64,000 nt of DNA, taken from positions 121,831 to 185,830 of the forward strand of contig NZ_JARHTQ010000014.1 in NCBI RefSeq assembly GCF_029223525.1, written 5' to 3'. The stretch is from Streptantibioticus ferralitis (GTDB lineage Bacteria > Actinomycetota > Actinomycetes > Streptomycetales > Streptomycetaceae). Positions 57,801 to 64,000 of the stretch are shown here, piece after piece (within the stretch, counting starts at the first letter, position 1; the number at the start of each line of letters is the position of its first letter). The position numbers and the translations under genes are program-made. A model generated the notes under the pieces. It had not been told where the DNA came from. It worked only from the letters and a program-made list of their open reading frames with translations, and made no database searches.

Positions 57801-58943
57801 CGAATTCAGGTGAACCCGCAAGACCTGCTGCTCGTGAACCCCAACACCGGGACAATGCCGATGTTCCGTACCCAGCAGGATGCGGACATCACCCTTGGTG
57901 TCTACCGGCGTCTTCCGGTGCTGTGGCGGGGTCCCGATGAGAACGGCAAGGGGGAGTCGAACCCCTGGGGACTGTCTTTTGTGACCATGTTTCACATGGC
58001 GAACGACTCGGACATGTTTTGGGAGCAGCCGGAACTGGAGGCCGGCGGGATGCACCTAGAGGGCAACGTCTTCACCGACGGTGTGCACAGGCTACTGCCC
58101 CTGTACGAGGCAAAGTTCATCCACCACTACGACCATCGGCTGTCCTGCTACAGCAAGCGGGCTGAGGGCAGTCAGGACACGGAGTTGCCGCGTCTGACGG
58201 TGGACGAGAAAAATGACCCGCATCGGGGGCCAATCCCGCGGTACTGGATGTCCGAATGCGACGTGGACACCCGATTGCAGGGGAGTTGGGGGAAGGGTTG
58301 GCTGCTGGGATGGCGTGACGTCACTAATCCCACGAATGAGCGCACCTTGATCGCTGACGTGATCCCGCGCGTCGCGGTGAATCACAAGTTCCCACTGGCG
58401 TTTGTTCAGCATGGGCCGACCGAAGCGCTGGTTGCCTCGATGTCCTCGTTCGCCATGGATTATTTGGTGCGCCAGAAAATGAGTGGCGTCTCGCTCACTT
58501 ATTTCGTTATGAAGCAGGTCGCGTTGGTGAGGCCAGAGTCATTTGACTCCTTGCCATGGGCTCCGCACATTCGCGGACGTTCGTGGTTCAGAGATCGTGT
58601 CCTCGAACTCACGTACACGGCCGACGACATCGCCCCCTTCGCCCGCGACCTCGGAGACGACGGCCCGCCCTTCCGTTGGGACGAGCCACGCCGTGCTCAA
58701 ATCCGCGCGGAGCTCGACGCCGCCATGTTCCATCTCTACGGTCTCACCGAGGCCGAGGCCGACTACGTCATGGACACCTTCCTCATCGTTCGAGGCAAGG
58801 ACATCGTCGCCTTCGGCGAGTACCGCACCAAGCGGCTGATCATGGAGGCCTACGCAGCCCTGGCCAAGGCAGCCAAGTCTGGCGAGCCGTACGTTTCTCC
58901 GCTCACTCCGCCGCCCGGCCAAGGAATGCGGCATGGTGCTTGA
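54831..58943 (+). CDS. Eco57I-type N6-adenine DNA methyltransferase (DrmMI-like)
   Basis: The 1370-residue protein has the order of large type II/BREX/DISARM adenine methylases: SGSYYTPTALVDMLLD, motif I DPACGSGHFLVAAARRI (about 528), IHGVDLNPMAVDLAKFALWM, motif IV GNPPWDRVKLQDKEFF (about 808), and GVIVPTGIAVD. It has long N- and C-terminal regions for specificity. It would methylate host adenines to mark self DNA. No separate nuclease domain is evident. GTG 54831 overlaps the drmD-like stop by four bases with GGAGG upstream. The end overlaps the AIPR start by 11 bases. Confidence 0.9.
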   Translation: MSSPASILPATDGFTAVRIEGGVLSPEILARIAGGDRSLPGTTSGEYGLPVGRLGDAVSRSWAYLQGVYRAYRDQLAALPSTDRGTTLTRKKWLLPLFAELGYGQLPTSRGLTAGGRTFPVSHLHREHFPVHMVSWHTQLDHRPAGGGRVPQAMLQDCLNTGGALLWGALSNGRILRLVRDSTSLVGSAYVEFDLESIFDGDLYPDFFLLFALLHASRIDLLPCEDETRLTVADCWLERWRAEAIESGSRFLRGLSDGLQQAVEELGTGFLSHDGRTPLAVPGTPAGEQPVSPNERLRRGLRDGTITKKRLNDALLRLVYRMIFLFVAEDRQALFAPGADPTARERYEKYFSSARLRQLSLTMKGDRRDDLWQSFTLVLRALGDEEGDSRLALPGLGGVYDVGQQDQLTEELSLASLDLPNDRLLAAIRSLARVRSEDGARWLPVDYRHLGAEELGGVYEWLLALDPDPDPTRRTYQFRNSAGHSRKTSGSYYTPTALVDMLLDSALDPVLDEAARQADPVKALLAVTVCDPACGSGHFLVAAARRIAKRIAVVHTQEAEPPVEAVERWLPEVVARCIHGVDLNPMAVDLAKFALWMQALEPGKPRPMSFLDAHMRHGNALLGTTPALMKQGIPDAAYLALELDDKKQVTLLRSRNRMEREARQDALFSTGDFGIATGNAHHAQALAEIHKRPGRTLADVHRQVSQYRKWQRSKPKVKDRRTADAWCAAFVWPTYVGGPEGMTADTWRRLAKSGSMGSVTDDTVDSIAADYGFFHWYLEFPHIFQTSDDEAAGFDPKLGWSGGFSCVLGNPPWDRVKLQDKEFFAPLVPEIAAAASKAARDRLIAKLAKDKDQQHHFEAFRRARRRSEGELHLLRDSGRFPLTGQGDVNTYSVFAETARQLTAETGRMGVIVPTGIAVDSTTAPFFRDILKQRRLDSLLDFVTNPRIWTDVGNRRYRFSLLTVTGRGIEIERAESWTLAKHPDELPPRGQRIQVNPQDLLLVNPNTGTMPMFRTQQDADITLGVYRRLPVLWRGPDENGKGESNPWGLSFVTMFHMANDSDMFWEQPELEAGGMHLEGNVFTDGVHRLLPLYEAKFIHHYDHRLSCYSKRAEGSQDTELPRLTVDEKNDPHRGPIPRYWMSECDVDTRLQGSWGKGWLLGWRDVTNPTNERTLIADVIPRVAVNHKFPLAFVQHGPTEALVASMSSFAMDYLVRQKMSGVSLTYFVMKQVALVRPESFDSLPWAPHIRGRSWFRDRVLELTYTADDIAPFARDLGDDGPPFRWDEPRRAQIRAELDAAMFHLYGLTEAEADYVMDTFLIVRGKDIVAFGEYRTKRLIMEAYAALAKAAKSGEPYVSPLTPPPGQGMRHGA

Positions 58944-60879
58944 GGTGTCCCGCGTACACCTGACGCACCGTGAGCCTATGATCTCTCCAAGGGCGGTGGC
59001 GGTGTCGTGGTGTCAGAAGGGCGCGATAGTGAGCGTGGTGGGCCTTGAGGGGGAAGCGCGGCTGCTCGACGAGGTGCTTAGTCGTCGACCCGATCTTGAT
59101 CGGAAGGCGTATGGCAACAACAAGCGTCTGCTCTTCGCCCTTCAGCTTCATCAAGGCATCGACGACATCCACTCGGTAGCGGCAGAGTCGCTCACTGACG
59201 GCGGAGACGACAAAACGGTTGACCTGGTGCACATCGACCTAAAGTCGGGTCTGATGATCATCGCGCAGGGATACACTACGAAGCGGACGGTCACGTCGGA
59301 GAAGAGCGCTGGCGAGCAGAAAGTCAGGGACCTCAACACCTCGATCGCCTGGCTGCTCGCCGGAAAGCCGGAGTTGCTGCCCGCTCGCCTCCAACCGGTC
59401 GGCCGGGCTGTGCACCAAGCATTCGAGGACGGCACTGTCAAAGAAGTGCAGTTCTGGTACGTCCACAACCTCCCCGAGTCGGCTCACGCGCAGGCGGAGC
59501 TCGCCGCTACAGCCCGAATGGCCGCCGACCGCCTCCGGCAGACCTACAAGGATCACGCGCCCGAGCGGGTCCTGGGCGTCGAGGTCGGTGTCCATACCCT
59601 CTATCGCTGGTACGAGGGCTCCCGTAGCCCGATCCTGATCACTGAGGACATCCACCTTATTGTCGACGACTACTTCGAGATATCGAACGGCAAGTGGCAC
59701 GCCCTGTGTACGGCTGTGGACGCTGCCTGGATTCAGGGTCTCTATTGGGAGCACAACAAAGACGGCGAGAACCGCCTCTTCTCCGCGAATATCCGAGGAT
59801 TCGTCGGCGTCAAGGGTCGCAAGGGTGCGATCAACAGTGCCATCAGGAAGACGGTCCAAGAGCAGCCGGACAACCTCTTCGTACTGAACAACGGCATCAC
59901 CGCGCTCACCCGCAATGTGGAGGTGGCCGAGGAGCCCGACTCCGATGGCCGACGCCGGATCAAGTTGGAGGGTCTCTGTATCGTCAACGGCGCGCAGACC
60001 ACGGGCGCGGTGAGTGACGAGACCCTGCGTGGGCAGACCGAGTCCGCTCAGGTCATGATTCGCTTCGTGGTATGCGACGAGCCCTCTCTCGTTGAGGAAG
60101 TCATCCGCACGACGAACCGCCAGTTGGCCACCCAGCCAGCCGACTTCCGTAGCAACGACCGTACGCAGCTGCGCCTGGTCCGTGATTTCCGCGAAGAACT
60201 GGGCGGGATGATCTACGACGGGGGGCGGCGAACGGCCCCGAGTGAGATAACCAAGGCGACGCCTACCAATCGGGTCTTCGCTGTCACCGCCGCCAAGGCG
60301 CTGGCGGCTTTCCACGGCGAGCCTTTCGTGGCGCACAGTGACGCTGGGCGGATCTGGTCTTCGGAACAGCCGCTCTACGCACGGCTCTTCGGAGAGCACA
60401 CCACAGCCAGGCACATCCTCTTCTGCTACAGCTTGCAGCGGGCCGTCGAGCACGCCAAGGCGGACTTCGCAGGCAAATGCGCCAAGGACCCCAAGCTTTC
60501 CGGTCCGGTCCGGAACGTGCACGACTTCTTCCAGACCAGAGGGTCTATCCCGCTGGTGATATCCGCGGTCGCAGACTGCATGGAGATCATACTCGACCGC
60601 AGCGTCGCCGACCCTTTCGCCTTGGAATTCCCGCGGAGGCCACAGATCGCCACCACGGTCAGGCACTGGGAACGGGTACTGGAGCCAATCCTGCCGTACG
60701 TCACCAAGCTGTCCCCAGTACTGAGCCGCCGGGCCGCCCAGGGCGACGCCGGCGACTACGACCGGGCGAAGGCGTTCAGTGACGCCCGCAAGGACTTCGC
60801 CCAGACCGTCTACGCCCAGACGATGCACGACCATGCCAAGACTGCCTTTGACCGTTTCCGGCAGGTGCTGGGCGAGTAG
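58933..60879 (+). CDS. AIPR family protein (abortive infection phage resistance)
   Basis: The 648-residue protein has the AIPR core: KGAINSAIRKTVQEQPDNLF, VLNNGITALTRNVEV and IKLEGLCIVNGAQTTGAV (about 296-360). AIPR occurs in abortive phage-resistance proteins, first named from lactococcal Abi systems. N-terminally, GGDDKTVDLVHIDLKSGLMI to AQGYTTK (about 93-114) resembles the start of a Mrr/PD-(D/E)XK nuclease fold often present in AIPR proteins, though the last motif is altered. ATG 58933 overlaps the methyltransferase end by 11 bases, and AAGGA is upstream. It lies between the DISARM-like and McrBC-like parts. Confidence 0.88.
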   Translation: MVLEVSRVHLTHREPMISPRAVAVSWCQKGAIVSVVGLEGEARLLDEVLSRRPDLDRKAYGNNKRLLFALQLHQGIDDIHSVAAESLTDGGDDKTVDLVHIDLKSGLMIIAQGYTTKRTVTSEKSAGEQKVRDLNTSIAWLLAGKPELLPARLQPVGRAVHQAFEDGTVKEVQFWYVHNLPESAHAQAELAATARMAADRLRQTYKDHAPERVLGVEVGVHTLYRWYEGSRSPILITEDIHLIVDDYFEISNGKWHALCTAVDAAWIQGLYWEHNKDGENRLFSANIRGFVGVKGRKGAINSAIRKTVQEQPDNLFVLNNGITALTRNVEVAEEPDSDGRRRIKLEGLCIVNGAQTTGAVSDETLRGQTESAQVMIRFVVCDEPSLVEEVIRTTNRQLATQPADFRSNDRTQLRLVRDFREELGGMIYDGGRRTAPSEITKATPTNRVFAVTAAKALAAFHGEPFVAHSDAGRIWSSEQPLYARLFGEHTTARHILFCYSLQRAVEHAKADFAGKCAKDPKLSGPVRNVHDFFQTRGSIPLVISAVADCMEIILDRSVADPFALEFPRRPQIATTVRHWERVLEPILPYVTKLSPVLSRRAAQGDAGDYDRAKAFSDARKDFAQTVYAQTMHDHAKTAFDRFRQVLGE

Positions 60880-60925
60880 CACCGAGCGGCCCGCCTCCCC
60901 CGTCCGCCAGATACAAAGGAACGAT

Positions 60926-62443
60926 GTGCAGGCATCCGACCGCACCACTGCCGGGACCCGTGAACCGATCTCCCGGCAGCCGATCCGCCCCGGTGATGCC
61001 AGTCCGCCCCGTCGAGCCTGGTTGATTCGAGCGCCCGACACCGAGGCAGCCGACCTCCTTGATGACTGGCTCAGCGGCGGCTACTGCGGAGTCGAGGCTG
61101 CACGGCTGCGCCAGCTCGATTCGGGAATCAGTGAGGAAGAGGTTCGTCGTGCCGTGGGGGAGGACTACGGTCACCTCGCGCAGGTCGCGATCAAGGACAA
61201 GACTGTCGAAGTCCACTTGTTCCTCAACCGCGTATCCCCGGGGGATCTTGTCGCCTCCTTGAGCAAGGAGGGCGACCAGCTCTACCTCGGTGAGGTGATC
61301 TCCGCTCCCCGCTTCACGACGGACCGCACCACCTCCCTGCGCCGGAGCGTCCGCTGGCTCAACACCGAGCAACCGGTTGACCCCTTCGACGACGAGACCC
61401 CCGACGGCCTGAGCGGCAAGCTCGGGGTTCAGCTCAGGGTTGTCGACCTCACCGACCTCGTGGAGGACCTCGGGGCGCTGCTGCCCGCAGTTGCCGGAGC
61501 CCCGCCACCCCCTCCGCTGCGAACCCTGCACCTGCCGGACGCCACCCAGAAGCTCAGCGAGGAGCTCTTCGTCCGCTTCGAAGACCTGGATGATTGGCTA
61601 CATCTGCTCCGAGACCGGCCTCAGATCGTTTTCTATGGGCCGCCAGGGACCGGAAAGACCTATTTGGCCCGGCAACTGGCGCTGCATTTGACTGCAGGCC
61701 GACGTGACCGGGTGACGCTCGTCCAGTTTCACCCCTCCTACGCCTACGAGGACTTCTTCGAGGGGTTCCGTCCTCGCCAGGGGAAGGACGGCCAGCCCGG
61801 CTTCGAACTGGTACCTGGCCCCTTCCGGCGCACGGTGGAGAACGCCCGCAAGGACCCCTCCAGCCCGTACGTCCTGATCATCGACGAGATCAACCGTGCC
61901 AACCTGGCCCGAGTTTTCGGCGAGTTGTACTTTCTGCTGGAGTACCGTGGCGAGACCGTGCACCTTCAGTACGGCACGGACGAGGGCAACGGCTTCACTC
62001 TCCCACGCAATGTCGTCATTCTCGGCACGATGAACACGGTTGACCGCTCGGTCGCCCGTGTGGACGCGGCCATGCGACGCCGATTCTCCTTCATCGAACT
62101 CCACCCCTCGGCGGAGCCCACCGCCTCCATGCTTCGCGCCTGGTTGCACAGTCACCAACTGCCCGAGGCAGCCGCGGAACTACTGGACGAACTGAACAGC
62201 CGAATCCTCGACCGGGACTTCCGCCTCGGTCCCTCCTACCTCATGCGCCTCGGCCTCTATGAGCAGCCCGGGGCGCTCGCCCGCGCCTGGCGCACCTCGA
62301 TCCTCCCCCTCCTGGAGGACCAGCACCAGGACGAGGGCGATGCGGCTGAGCGGTTCGGACTTCCGGCGCTGCTCGCCGAGCTGGGGCTCGACGAGTCGGC
62401 GCTGCTCAGGGAACCGCCTGTCGTGGATGAGACCAGCGCGTGA
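60926..62443 (+). CDS. McrB-like AAA+ GTPase with N-terminal reader-like domain
   Basis: The 505-residue protein has an AAA+ domain of the McrB type: Walker A GPPGTGKT (about 238-245), Walker B VLIIDEINRANL (about 316-327), the McrB signature MNTVDRS (about 369-375) and an arginine finger region DAAMRRRFSF. The first 150 residues, with FLNRVSPGDLVASLS, YLGEVISAPRF and RRSVRWLN, look like an EVE/YTH-type fold used by type IV enzymes to read modified bases. GTG 60926 is chosen over the out-of-frame ATG 60924, AAAGGA being 5 bases upstream. The 46-base gap before it is the largest in the operon. The stop overlaps the mcrC start. Confidence 0.9.
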   Translation: MQASDRTTAGTREPISRQPIRPGDASPPRRAWLIRAPDTEAADLLDDWLSGGYCGVEAARLRQLDSGISEEEVRRAVGEDYGHLAQVAIKDKTVEVHLFLNRVSPGDLVASLSKEGDQLYLGEVISAPRFTTDRTTSLRRSVRWLNTEQPVDPFDDETPDGLSGKLGVQLRVVDLTDLVEDLGALLPAVAGAPPPPPLRTLHLPDATQKLSEELFVRFEDLDDWLHLLRDRPQIVFYGPPGTGKTYLARQLALHLTAGRRDRVTLVQFHPSYAYEDFFEGFRPRQGKDGQPGFELVPGPFRRTVENARKDPSSPYVLIIDEINRANLARVFGELYFLLEYRGETVHLQYGTDEGNGFTLPRNVVILGTMNTVDRSVARVDAAMRRRFSFIELHPSAEPTASMLRAWLHSHQLPEAAAELLDELNSRILDRDFRLGPSYLMRLGLYEQPGALARAWRTSILPLLEDQHQDEGDAAERFGLPALLAELGLDESALLREPPVVDETSA

Positions 62444-63639
62444 CCCGCCTAGATCTAGCAGAGAGCGGGGGCGCGGTCCTGGCGGAGCTCAGTCCAGAGC
62501 AGGCCGCGGCGCTCACTTCGTCGCAGGTGGTTCGGGTCGAGCAGGGACGTCGCGCCGGACTGTGGAGGGTCAGCGGACGACGCCTGGTCGGGGCCGCTCG
62601 CATCCACGGTATGGAAGTTCGAATCGCGCCGAAGACCCCTATCTCCCGACTGCTGTTCTTGTTGGGCTACGCTGCCGCCCCGGGTCGGTGGTGGCCCGAG
62701 GCTGTGGACGCGGCCGAGAGGGAAGGACTGCTGGCGGCCGTCGCCTACGCCTTCGTCCGAGCGACGGAGCGCGCCATGCGGTATGGCCCACTGCAGGGCT
62801 ACCGCTCGGTGGAGGACACTCTTCCGCTGATACGCGGCCGGATCAGGCCATCCGACCAGGTGCGGCGGCACTTCGGACAGACCTTCCCGGTCGAGGTCAG
62901 CTTTGAAGAGTTCACCGAGGACATCCCCGAGAACCGGATCCTATTGGCGGCGGCCCGGGGGCTCCTCGCTTTGCCGGACGTGCCCGTCGCCTGCCGTCGC
63001 GGATTGCGCCGGATTGTGACCACCCTCGCGGACGTGACAGAGGCAGACATCGGAGCCACCCCGCCGCCATGGGTTCCCGGTGTTCACAATGTGCAGTTCC
63101 ACAGTGCTGTTCGACTGGGGGAGCTGGTGCTGCGTGGTGCCTCCTACGACCTGGACAGCAGGGGGCCCATGCGTGTGGACGGACTACTGCTGAACATGGA
63201 GAAGGTCTTCGAGGACTTCGTCGCGGGAGCCCTCACTGAGGCTCTACGTCCTTTCGGCGGAACGACGCACATCCAAGACCGGCGCCACTTCCTCGACCAG
63301 AGGAACAGGATCCAGCTCCTGCCAGACGTCGTCTGGTGCCGCAACGATGGGCGCCCAGCCGGGGTCGCCGACGCCAAGTACAAGCTGGAGAAGGTCAGCG
63401 GCTACCCGAACGTCGACCTGTACCAGATGAGCTCGTACTGTCTCGGACTCGGACTCGACCGAGGGCACCTCGTCTACGCTGCCGGAGAAACTCCCGCGAT
63501 TCGGCATGTCATCCGCAACGCTGGCATTGAGCTGATCCAGCACGCGGTTCCACTGGCAGCTGAGCCACCGGAGCTGCTGGCAGCGATAGGGGCGATCGCG
63601 GCGGACATCGCTTCGGCGGCGCCTCGAGAGGACGTTTAG
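62440..63639 (+). CDS. McrC-like nuclease subunit
   Basis: The 399-residue protein has the McrC layout with a C-terminal PD-(D/E)XK site: LLPDVVWCRN (Asp about 295), then VADAKYKLEK with Asp and Lys at about 311 and 313. The N-terminal half has GMEVRIAPKTPISRLLFLLGYA and ENRILLAAARGLL, both typical of McrC. It forms the cutting subunit with the McrB-like GTPase. GTG 62440 overlaps the previous stop (GTGA). The TAG stop at 63637-63639 overlaps the TAA of a minus-strand transposase fragment, so the insertion came up to the last codon without shortening the gene visibly. Confidence 0.92.
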   Translation: MTRLDLAESGGAVLAELSPEQAAALTSSQVVRVEQGRRAGLWRVSGRRLVGAARIHGMEVRIAPKTPISRLLFLLGYAAAPGRWWPEAVDAAEREGLLAAVAYAFVRATERAMRYGPLQGYRSVEDTLPLIRGRIRPSDQVRRHFGQTFPVEVSFEEFTEDIPENRILLAAARGLLALPDVPVACRRGLRRIVTTLADVTEADIGATPPPWVPGVHNVQFHSAVRLGELVLRGASYDLDSRGPMRVDGLLLNMEKVFEDFVAGALTEALRPFGGTTHIQDRRHFLDQRNRIQLLPDVVWCRNDGRPAGVADAKYKLEKVSGYPNVDLYQMSSYCLGLGLDRGHLVYAAGETPAIRHVIRNAGIELIQHAVPLAAEPPELLAAIGAIAADIASAAPREDV

Positions 63640-63835
63640 TACTCCAGCAGCGGTTCGTGTCCTGAGCTGTGTCTTCTTCGGTAGTGGCTGCGTTGGGCGG
63701 TGGCTTGGTGGCGTCGTCGCCAGTGGGACCAGGTCAGTGCGTGGATGGTGGGATTCTGGTGTTGTCTTCGGTGGGGAAGGCATAGCGCCAGCAGTCGCCG
63801 GATTTCTGCCACGGTGAGCTTGATGAGGCTGGTGG
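63636..63835 (-). pseudogene. 3' fragment of an IS701-like transposase
   Basis: Read on the minus strand to TAA at 63636-63638, the frame gives TSLIKLTVAEIRRLLALCLP, HRRQHQNPTIHALTWSHWRR and HQATAQRSHYRRRHSSG. This is a typical C-terminus of transposases of this type in Streptomyces. Upstream the frame is lost around 63835. Only about 66 codons remain, so it is a remnant. Confidence 0.7.
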
Positions 63836-63941
63836 TGTCGTTTCTGCAGCCCCCTTTGCGGCTTGCTGGGCTGCTAGTAGGGCTTGGTCATGTTGATCTT
63901 GGCGGTGCGTGTCCTTCGGCCGCTGCATGCGTTGAAGGTGT

Positions 63942-64000
63942 GTGACGCCGGAAGAAATCGCAGCCATCCGTGGCGAGTTGGAAGCATTCGCAGCTGATGT
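63942..64000 (+). mobile_element. Start of another IS701-like transposase, cut by the window end
   Basis: From GTG 63942 the frame reads TPEEIAAIRGELEAFAADV, a familiar N-terminus of IS701-type transposases in streptomycetes. Only 19 codons are visible, so completeness cannot be judged. It faces the opposite way to the fragment at 63636-63835. Confidence 0.6.

Noticed and set aside
46544..63639. BREX or Pgl system
   Set aside because: A large adenine methylase is present, but no PglZ phosphatase, BrxC/PglY-type ATPase or PglW kinase is encoded, so the set fits DISARM-like better.
46544..63639. Complete classical DISARM
   Set aside because: No DrmC-type phospholipase D protein (HXKXXXXD motif) and no separate drmA and drmB genes were found.

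Overview
The window is high-GC DNA with GTG and TTG starts, GGAGG-type ribosome binding sites, DUF397, DUF574, DUF5753 and DUF317 families and a complete hopanoid locus. This points to a Streptomyces or a very close streptomycete chromosome. About 41 kb of chromosome-type genes is followed, from a tRNA-Pro onward, by roughly 22 kb of accessory DNA whose core is one long anti-phage operon.

Left part (1-11027): the hopanoid locus, all on the plus strand and mostly overlapping or tightly spaced. In order: a possible tail of hpnD, hpnE, a polyprenyl diphosphate synthase, squalene-hopene cyclase (shc), hpnG, hpnH, ispG, dxs and the aminotransferase hpnO. IspG and Dxs supply MEP-pathway precursors, the polyprenyl synthase and hpn enzymes make squalene, Shc cyclises it, and HpnH, HpnG and HpnO add and process the side chain towards aminobacteriohopanetriol.

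Middle (11141-41470): housekeeping, regulatory and cell-surface genes. They include an M3 peptidase with a tyrosine phosphatase, an SGNH hydrolase, a WhiJ-like set (ATPase, XRE/DUF5753, DUF397, DUF574 methyltransferase), a GNAT, an XRE-cupin regulator behind twin palindromic operators with a small membrane protein, and a deletion scar carrying the 3' ends of an SDR gene and a LysR gene. Next come a trypsin-like protease, OsmC, UppP and a BlaI-type repressor opposite a glycosyltransferase/polysaccharide deacetylase pair, then AlkB, PPOX and metallo-beta-lactamase-fold genes. A three-gene minus-strand operon follows, encoding a hydrolase-ABC ATPase fusion, a permease and a DUF2264 protein. YjbR, a secreted EEP phosphodiesterase, a universal stress protein and pirin come after it. 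From about 37.8 kb the sequence becomes patchy: a conservon GTPase remnant, a DUF317-like protein, a dienelactone-hydrolase-like gene, a membrane protein and SoxR.

Right part (41602-64000): tRNA-Pro(GGG) with a strong terminator, about 0.9 kb without recognisable genes, an AlbA/Schlafen-type gene, a small gene broken by two frameshifts, and a dead insertion sequence with 20-bp inverted repeats. Then comes a six-gene operon (46544-63639). It encodes a 1753-residue DEAD/DEAH helicase with DUF1998-type and nuclease-like C-terminal regions, a DrmD-like SNF2 helicase, a DrmMI-like adenine methyltransferase, an AIPR protein, and an McrB/McrC pair. Four of its five junctions overlap and the fifth is 46 bp, so it looks like one expression unit. 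The gene set mixes DISARM class 1 (DrmD, DrmMI), Druantia (DruE-like) and type IV restriction (McrBC) parts. It is the best candidate for an undescribed system here. The operon ends directly against insertion-sequence fragments, and the window closes inside the start of another transposase.
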